Source: an uncultured Erysipelotrichaceae bacterium | GTDB lineage: Bacteria; Bacillota_I; Bacilli_A; RF39; UBA660 | NCBI GenBank assembly: GCA_902795845.1 | Contig: CADBMU010000062.1 | Location: 1-16,809, forward strand | Direction of reading: 5' to 3' | Length of the DNA stretch: 16,809 bases | Shown here: piece after piece, positions 12,652 to 16,809 of the stretch | How the letters are laid out: each line of letters starts with the position of its first letter | Position numbering within the stretch: position 1 is the stretch's first letter | Program-made: the position numbers and the translations under genes | Notes under the pieces: generated by a model | Told to the model about the DNA's origin: nothing | The model's input: the letters and a program-made list of their open reading frames with translations, nothing else | Databases searched by the model: none

Positions 12652-13452
12652 ATGAAATCTCGTATGGAAAAATATTATGATAACCATGAGCTTACTAAAT
12701 CTAGATTAGATAAAAATGAGCAATTATATAAAGATATCAATCAGTTAAATCTAGAAAAATTTAACCCTAATAATAATGTCAAAGTTATTGGTGACAATGA
12801 AAATATTATTGATGTTGATAAAATAAAAAATCTTTTAGAGAAAAATTATAAAACAACTCCAAAAAGAAAAACAATTACTTTAGATAATTATGAAGACGAA
12901 GATATAGATTTAGAAGATACAAAAGAATATGATATAAATTCTATATTAGAAAAAGCTCGTGAAGAAAAAGAGATTGATTATAATAAAGATAGACTAAAAA
13001 AAATACGTGACACACAGTTTGATATATTAAATAGTTTAGATTTAAAAGAATACGAAAAAAAAGAAGAAGATCAAGCAAAAACTGCTAAAGAAGAAGAATT
13101 GATGACTTTAATAAATACAATTACTTCAAAAGAACTTGCTAAAACTTCTAAATTAGATCCATTCGATATTTTATCAGATTTAAAGGGAAGCGATAATACT
13201 CAAGTATTAAGTGGAATAGAAGAAGAAGTAAAAAAAGACGATACAAAAAAAATGATTGAAAAAGAAAAATTAGAAAATTCTTTTTATACTACAACTAATG
13301 CTTTTACTCAAAGTGACTTTGATGATTTTAATGATTTAAAAGACGATTTAAAAGCAACAAAAATAATAATACGAGTATTAATAGTTTTAATTATTATTGC
13401 TTTTATAGCTGGAGCTTTATTCTTTTTAAATAATTATTTCCATATTTTTTAA
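12652..13452 (+). CDS. Tail-anchored acidic coiled-coil protein, unknown
   Basis: I do not recognise the family. The 266 residues comprise about 235 highly charged cytoplasmic residues and one C-terminal hydrophobic helix at about 238-259 (IIIRVLIVLIIIAFIAGALF), so it is a tail-anchored protein with its bulk in the cytoplasm. The N-terminus SRMEKYYDNHELTKSRLDKN, then EQLYKDI, looks like a short conserved module. A middle section (EKAREEKEIDYNKDRLKKIR, YEKKEEDQAKTAKEEEL) predicts coiled coil, and an acidic stretch EDEDIDLEDTKE lies at about 81-92. ATG 12652 follows ggag at 12641-12644. yunB starts 39 nt after the stop with no terminator between, which hints at a link with sporulation or envelope assembly. 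No cysteine is present. Confidence 0.75.
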   Translation: MKSRMEKYYDNHELTKSRLDKNEQLYKDINQLNLEKFNPNNNVKVIGDNENIIDVDKIKNLLEKNYKTTPKRKTITLDNYEDEDIDLEDTKEYDINSILEKAREEKEIDYNKDRLKKIRDTQFDILNSLDLKEYEKKEEDQAKTAKEEELMTLINTITSKELAKTSKLDPFDILSDLKGSDNTQVLSGIEEEVKKDDTKKMIEKEKLENSFYTTTNAFTQSDFDDFNDLKDDLKATKIIIRVLIVLIIIAFIAGALFFLNNYFHIF

Positions 13453-13468
13453 ATATATTTCATATAAT
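13440..13468 (+). promoter_or_regulatory. Putative SigE-type sporulation promoter of yunB
   Basis: CCATATT at 13440-13446 matches the SigE -35 (kmATATT) at six of seven positions. After a 14-bp spacer, CATATAAT at 13461-13468 matches the SigE -10 (CATACAmT) at seven of eight. It lies 23 nt before ATG 13492, and yunB is a SigE-regulon gene in Bacillus. The -10 also contains TATAAT, so a SigA promoter is possible, but no SigA -35 is present. Confidence 0.5.
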
Positions 13469-13491
13469 TTAATATGAGAAGAGTTAAAAGA

Positions 13492-14208
13492 ATGAAAAAT
13501 AAAAGAAGTATCAAAATAAAACATATTATTTGGATAGTTCTTTTTTTAATTTTTATAAATACTTTAATATTATTAAATACTTTTAATAAAAATGTTAACC
13601 CTAAACTCGAAAAAGTTGTAGAAATGGATATAGACAAAATGATTAATAATATTATTAATGAATATTCATTAAAAGAAGATTATGATACGATAAAAAATAT
13701 ATTAATAATTAATAAAAATAAAAATAATGAGATTATAGATATAGATTTTAATTTAGCTTCATTATATAACTTTTCTGGTCATATTACCGATGAATTAAAA
13801 AATGATTTATCTAATTTAGAACTTGGTAAAACTAATATGGATTATTATGATGAATATTTATCAAGTAATAAAGATTATTTTGTTTTAATGGTTCCATACG
13901 GAATATCTTCCAATAATATATATTTTAGTAATTTAGGCCCTAAAATCCCTGTTAAAGTTAAATTTATTGGTAGTATACTTACTGGTGTTAAAACAAAAGT
14001 AACTGATTATGGCATTAATAATTCTTTAATTGAAGTATTTACTACTATTAACATAACTAGCCTAACTATAACACCAGTAGCCTCTAAAAGAAATTCCCGT
14101 GATTTTGAAATACTTGCGGCATCTAAAATAATAGAGGGTAAAGTACCAGAAATATATGGTGGAACATTAGAAAAAAGTAGTAATATAACTAAAACTACTC
14201 TTGAATAA
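13492..14208 (+). CDS. yunB: Sporulation protein YunB
   Basis: The 238-residue protein has one N-terminal transmembrane helix (about 11-31) and an extracytoplasmic domain. The family signature is LMVPYGISSNNIYFSNLGPK (132-151), then IPVKVKFIGSILTGVKTKVT and DYGINNSLIEVFTTINI (172-188), closely following YunB's 'vPlG...gsplla.lGPkipvr..piGsv.tdvkt...eyGINNaliEvyl.v'. It ends ASKIIEGKVPEIYGG, like the family's ia..viqG.VP.yy.g. YunB is made in the Bacillus mother cell under SigE; its molecular role is unknown. ATG 13492 is preferred over ATG 13474 because gagaagag (13476-13483) is correctly spaced for it and a transcript from the predicted promoter would begin near 13475. Confidence 0.88.
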   Translation: MKNKRSIKIKHIIWIVLFLIFINTLILLNTFNKNVNPKLEKVVEMDIDKMINNIINEYSLKEDYDTIKNILIINKNKNNEIIDIDFNLASLYNFSGHITDELKNDLSNLELGKTNMDYYDEYLSSNKDYFVLMVPYGISSNNIYFSNLGPKIPVKVKFIGSILTGVKTKVTDYGINNSLIEVFTTINITSLTITPVASKRNSRDFEILAASKIIEGKVPEIYGGTLEKSSNITKTTLE

Positions 14209-14221
14209 ATCAGCATTCTAA

Positions 14222-14250
14222 TTGACAAACTGTATTTACGAATATATAAT
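14222..14250 (+). promoter_or_regulatory. Perfect-consensus SigA promoter of yfmF-yfmH
   Basis: TTGACA (14222-14227), exactly 17 bp, then TATAAT (14245-14250): both hexamers match consensus at all positions with ideal spacing. It is the strongest promoter in the window, 29 nt before the TTG start, implying constitutive, high expression of the M16 pair. Confidence 0.9.
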
Positions 14251-14279
14251 ATTTTGAAAAAAAGAATTGAGGAATATTA

Positions 14280-15503
14280 TTGAATTTAGAAAAATTATAT
14301 GATGATAATGGAATGTTTCTATATAACACAGATGATTATAAAACAATAAATGGAAAACTTTATTTTTTAATAGATAATAATTTAAAAGATTTTTTAACAT
14401 GTCAATTATTATCTTTATTATTTAAGATGTCAAATAAAATCTATAAAAATCCAAGTAATAAACAAAGAGAATTATATTCTATGTATTTAGGTTTTGAAAC
14501 AAAAACAAAAGAAAGTAAAACATTTTTAGAAATTTCATTTTCTTTTATAGATAGAGACATAATTCAAGATAATTACTATTTAGAAGTTTATAAATTTTTA
14601 AAAAATATAATATTTAATATATTATTTGATAAAGAAAATTTAAAAGATGCAAAAAGAAAGCTTATCGCAGATAGAAGACATGTATATTCAATTATTAAAA
14701 ATTATATAAATAAATTATATCATGAACAAACTTTTAGTAATTCAAAAATAGCATATACCTATATAAGTGATATAAATAAAATAATTGCTGAAATAGATTC
14801 TATTAATCTAGAGGATATAAAAAATATGTATAACAAATTAATTTTAGGTAATAGATTTTATCGTGGTTTAATAGTTGGAAATATGGATGTTCAAGAATTT
14901 GAAAGTTTTAGAAAATTTATACCATTTAAAAGTGAAATGGAAAATTTGGATTTTACTGATGAAATTCCTATTATAAAAGATGATATTGAAATACCTGATA
15001 ATAAAATAAATGAATCATTTATTTATATTACTTATACAACAAAAAAAGATAGTTATGCTATTATCAATATATTAAATTCAATCTTAAATTCTAAAAAGTT
15101 ATGTCTTCAAATAATAAGAGAAAAATATAAAATTGCATATCATGCTGAAGCTTATTTTAAATATTCAAATAATTCTATAATATTTTTTGGACAAATATCT
15201 AAAGAGAATAAGGAAAAATTTATTGCTGCAGTAAATGAAATAATAGATACTATACAAGATGAACAAAAATTAAAAAATTTAATTTTAGATGGTAAAGAAA
15301 AATTGAAAGAAAATTATTTCTTAATATCTGAAAGAAAAAATATTTTAATTGATAATTTAGCTAATTATATTTTAAATTCTAATGGAGATTATAGTTATGA
15401 AGATTTAATAAAAAACTTAGATTTTTATGATGAAAAAAGGATTGTAGAATATACAAAATCTTTTGCAAAACAAAGCACTTTTATGTATAGAGGTGATAAA
15501 TAA
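14280..15503 (+). CDS. yfmF: M16-type zinc-peptidase homologue without metal site, YfmF (YmfF) family
   Basis: This 407-residue protein belongs with the non-catalytic half of the Bacillus YmfF/YmfH pair (also written YfmF/YfmH; annotated as associated with EF-P 5-aminopentanol modification). The region where an active M16 subunit has HxxEH has no such motif (LLSLLFKMSNKIYKNPSNKQ, 43-62). The two-lobed alpha/beta organisation shows in SFIDRDIIQDNYYLEVYKFL, the INLEDIKNMYNKLILGNRFY strand-helix and a C-terminal lobe (ESFIYITYTTKKDSYAIINI, REKYKIAYHAEAYF). The start is TTG 14280, 6 nt after gagga (14269-14273); there is no better ATG. The stop overlaps the yfmH start by one base (TAATG). The identity rests on this pairing and on overall pattern; function is not established by sequence. 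Confidence 0.78.
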   Translation: MNLEKLYDDNGMFLYNTDDYKTINGKLYFLIDNNLKDFLTCQLLSLLFKMSNKIYKNPSNKQRELYSMYLGFETKTKESKTFLEISFSFIDRDIIQDNYYLEVYKFLKNIIFNILFDKENLKDAKRKLIADRRHVYSIIKNYINKLYHEQTFSNSKIAYTYISDINKIIAEIDSINLEDIKNMYNKLILGNRFYRGLIVGNMDVQEFESFRKFIPFKSEMENLDFTDEIPIIKDDIEIPDNKINESFIYITYTTKKDSYAIINILNSILNSKKLCLQIIREKYKIAYHAEAYFKYSNNSIIFFGQISKENKEKFIAAVNEIIDTIQDEQKLKNLILDGKEKLKENYFLISERKNILIDNLANYILNSNGDYSYEDLIKNLDFYDEKRIVEYTKSFAKQSTFMYRGDK

Positions 15504-16774
15504 TGAATAATTATAGAAAAATAATACTTCAAAATGGTGTAACCCTTTACTTATTTAATGATAAAAATTTAAAACAAACATTTGTGAGTTATTCTATTGA
15601 TTATGGTTCATCTGGAAAGTGGTTTGATTTTGAATATGATAAAACTAAATATCATGTTGGTCCTGGATATGCTCATTTTTTAGAACATTTATTAGGTGAG
15701 CATTCAAAATATGGGAATATTTATAATAAATTTTCTAATAATAATTATAAACAAAATGGAATAACATTATTAAATTCAACTTGTTATTATTTTTATGGCA
15801 TTAAAAATATAAAAGAATCCATAAAAGAACTTATCGAAGCAATTGATATGCCAGTATTTACAAAAAAAGATGTTGAAGATTCCAAAAAAGCAATAAGAGA
15901 AGAAGCAAAAATGGTATGTGATAAAAATGTTAAATCTCTATATAGTCTTTTATTAAAAAATTTATATCCAGATTTTGATTATATTCATGAAAGTTTATCT
16001 CCTATTGGCAATGAACAAACAACTAATGACATAAATTTTGAACTTTTAAAGGTATGTTATGATGCTTTTTATTATGATGAAAATAAAACATTATTAATTG
16101 CTGGAAATATAAATGAACAAGAAATTATAGATTATGTTAATGAAATATATGCTAAAATTCCAAAACATGAGAAAAAATTGGTTGAATATAATTATAATTC
16201 TTTAGATGTAAGAGAAAAAGAAGCTACGATTGAAAGAAATGTTTTTCATGAATTTAACGGAATTGGTATAAAAATTAAAATACCTGAGGGATTTGGACGT
16301 AAAGAAATGCATTATTTTAATTACATTATATATCAAAAGAATTTAATAAGTAGTTCAGATTTAATGATAAAATTTATGAAAAATGGAATATTAGAAAGTA
16401 ATATAACTAGTTCTATGGAATTAAATAAAAATACTATTGATTTAGTGATAATAGTAAGTTCAATTAATTTCAATTTATTTATATCAGAATTACTTGAAAA
16501 TTTCAAAGAATTTAAAGTTGATGAACAAGAATTTGAATTGATGAAAAAAGTAATAATTGCAAATGAAATTAGAAATTCTGAAAATAAATATAAAAATTTT
16601 AAAAGTTTTACTTACAAAAAGGATTATTCAGAAGATTTTTTAGATATCCAATTTATAAAAGATTTAGATTATAATAGATTTAATAAATTTTTAGCAGCAT
16701 TAAATTATGATAATTATGTAATTGCAAGTATGATAAATCCTGAAGAAGAACATACAAAAAAATTAAAAAAATAA
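15503..16774 (+). CDS. yfmH: M16 family zinc metallopeptidase, YfmH (YmfH) family
   Basis: The catalytic-type partner: GYAHFLEHLL contains the inverted zinc motif H58-x-x-E61-H62, and the third ligand is expected at E133 or E134 (AIREEAKMV), about 72 residues later as in M16 enzymes. Other family features are FVSYSIDYGSSGKWF (27-41), LFNDKNLKQT, a helical linker, and a second lobe starting near residue 250 (FHEFNGIGIKIKIPEGFGRK). The length of 423 is normal. Members normally form heterodimers with the inactive subunit, made here from the overlapping upstream gene; gaggtgat at the yfmF end is its ribosome binding site. In Bacillus, ymfI and cell-division/competence genes follow; here only 35 bases remain. 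The natural substrate is unknown. Confidence 0.88.
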   Translation: MNNYRKIILQNGVTLYLFNDKNLKQTFVSYSIDYGSSGKWFDFEYDKTKYHVGPGYAHFLEHLLGEHSKYGNIYNKFSNNNYKQNGITLLNSTCYYFYGIKNIKESIKELIEAIDMPVFTKKDVEDSKKAIREEAKMVCDKNVKSLYSLLLKNLYPDFDYIHESLSPIGNEQTTNDINFELLKVCYDAFYYDENKTLLIAGNINEQEIIDYVNEIYAKIPKHEKKLVEYNYNSLDVREKEATIERNVFHEFNGIGIKIKIPEGFGRKEMHYFNYIIYQKNLISSSDLMIKFMKNGILESNITSSMELNKNTIDLVIIVSSINFNLFISELLENFKEFKVDEQEFELMKKVIIANEIRNSENKYKNFKSFTYKKDYSEDFLDIQFIKDLDYNRFNKFLAALNYDNYVIASMINPEEEHTKKLKK

Positions 16775-16809
16775 GTAATAAATAAGCTAAAAAAAGTCAT
16801 TTTTGAGTG

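Noticed and set aside
16775..16809. Terminator or new gene at the right edge
   Set aside because: An interrupted A/T-rich inverted repeat (cta+aaaaa against ttttt+gag) is visible, but the sequence ends before a T tract or start codon could be judged.

Overview
The window is about 75% A+T, densely packed with genes, and uses the standard bacterial code: TGA closes the rhodanese-like gene and rluB, and tryptophan is TGG. Start codons include TTG, Shine-Dalgarno sites are strong, and leaders look very short (about 15-29 nt from -10 box to start). With LCP, RmuC, UppP, YunB, SpmA/SpmB and YfmF/YfmH families, this points to a low-GC Bacillota (Firmicutes), probably an uncultured, streamlined Bacilli lineage near the Erysipelotrichia/Mollicutes branch (RF39-like). 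The taxon is inference; the sporulation genes argue against a true mycoplasma.

Layout. 1-220: tail of an Rpn-type PD-(D/E)XK transposase-like gene. 343-1797: an LCP cell-wall ligase with an extra extracytoplasmic domain. 1888-2873: a two-gene SpoIIAA-like/SigF-like unit with a Spo0A-box-like sequence upstream and no spoIIAB between the genes. 2905-4221 (minus): a large unknown anchored extracellular protein. 4327-6289: small rhodanese, VTT/DedA-type membrane protein and RmuC. 6411-6509: a 32-codon ORF that looks like a decayed Rpn gene. 6519-7331 (minus): UppP. 7402-8831: small membrane protein, DUF3603/YjbA-like protein and a lipoprotein. 8882-11844: dacB-spmA-spmB-rluB, the same order as in Bacillus. 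11939-12205: a small unknown protein. 12253-12537 (minus): ferredoxin with a cysteine-rich tail. 12652-14208: a tail-anchored unknown protein and YunB. 14280-16774: the M16 pair YfmF/YfmH.

How it fits together. Several genes fit an endospore programme: a forespore-type sigma factor with its STAS partner, a cortex-modifying carboxypeptidase with SpmA/SpmB (spore core dehydration), and YunB with a SigE-like promoter. Envelope genes (LCP, UppP, DacB) serve wall polymer attachment, the undecaprenyl carrier cycle and peptidoglycan trimming. The most unusual system is the SpoIIAA/SigF pair: the STAS protein has Cys where SpoIIAA has its phosphorylated Ser58, and the kinase/anti-sigma gene spoIIAB is missing from its usual place. 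This suggests the partner switch controlling the first forespore sigma factor has been lost or rewired.

Most transcription units end in perfect A/T-flanked hairpins, and facing genes share them. No stretch over 300 bases lacks a gene. I saw no tRNA, rRNA, CRISPR array, prophage or intact insertion sequence.
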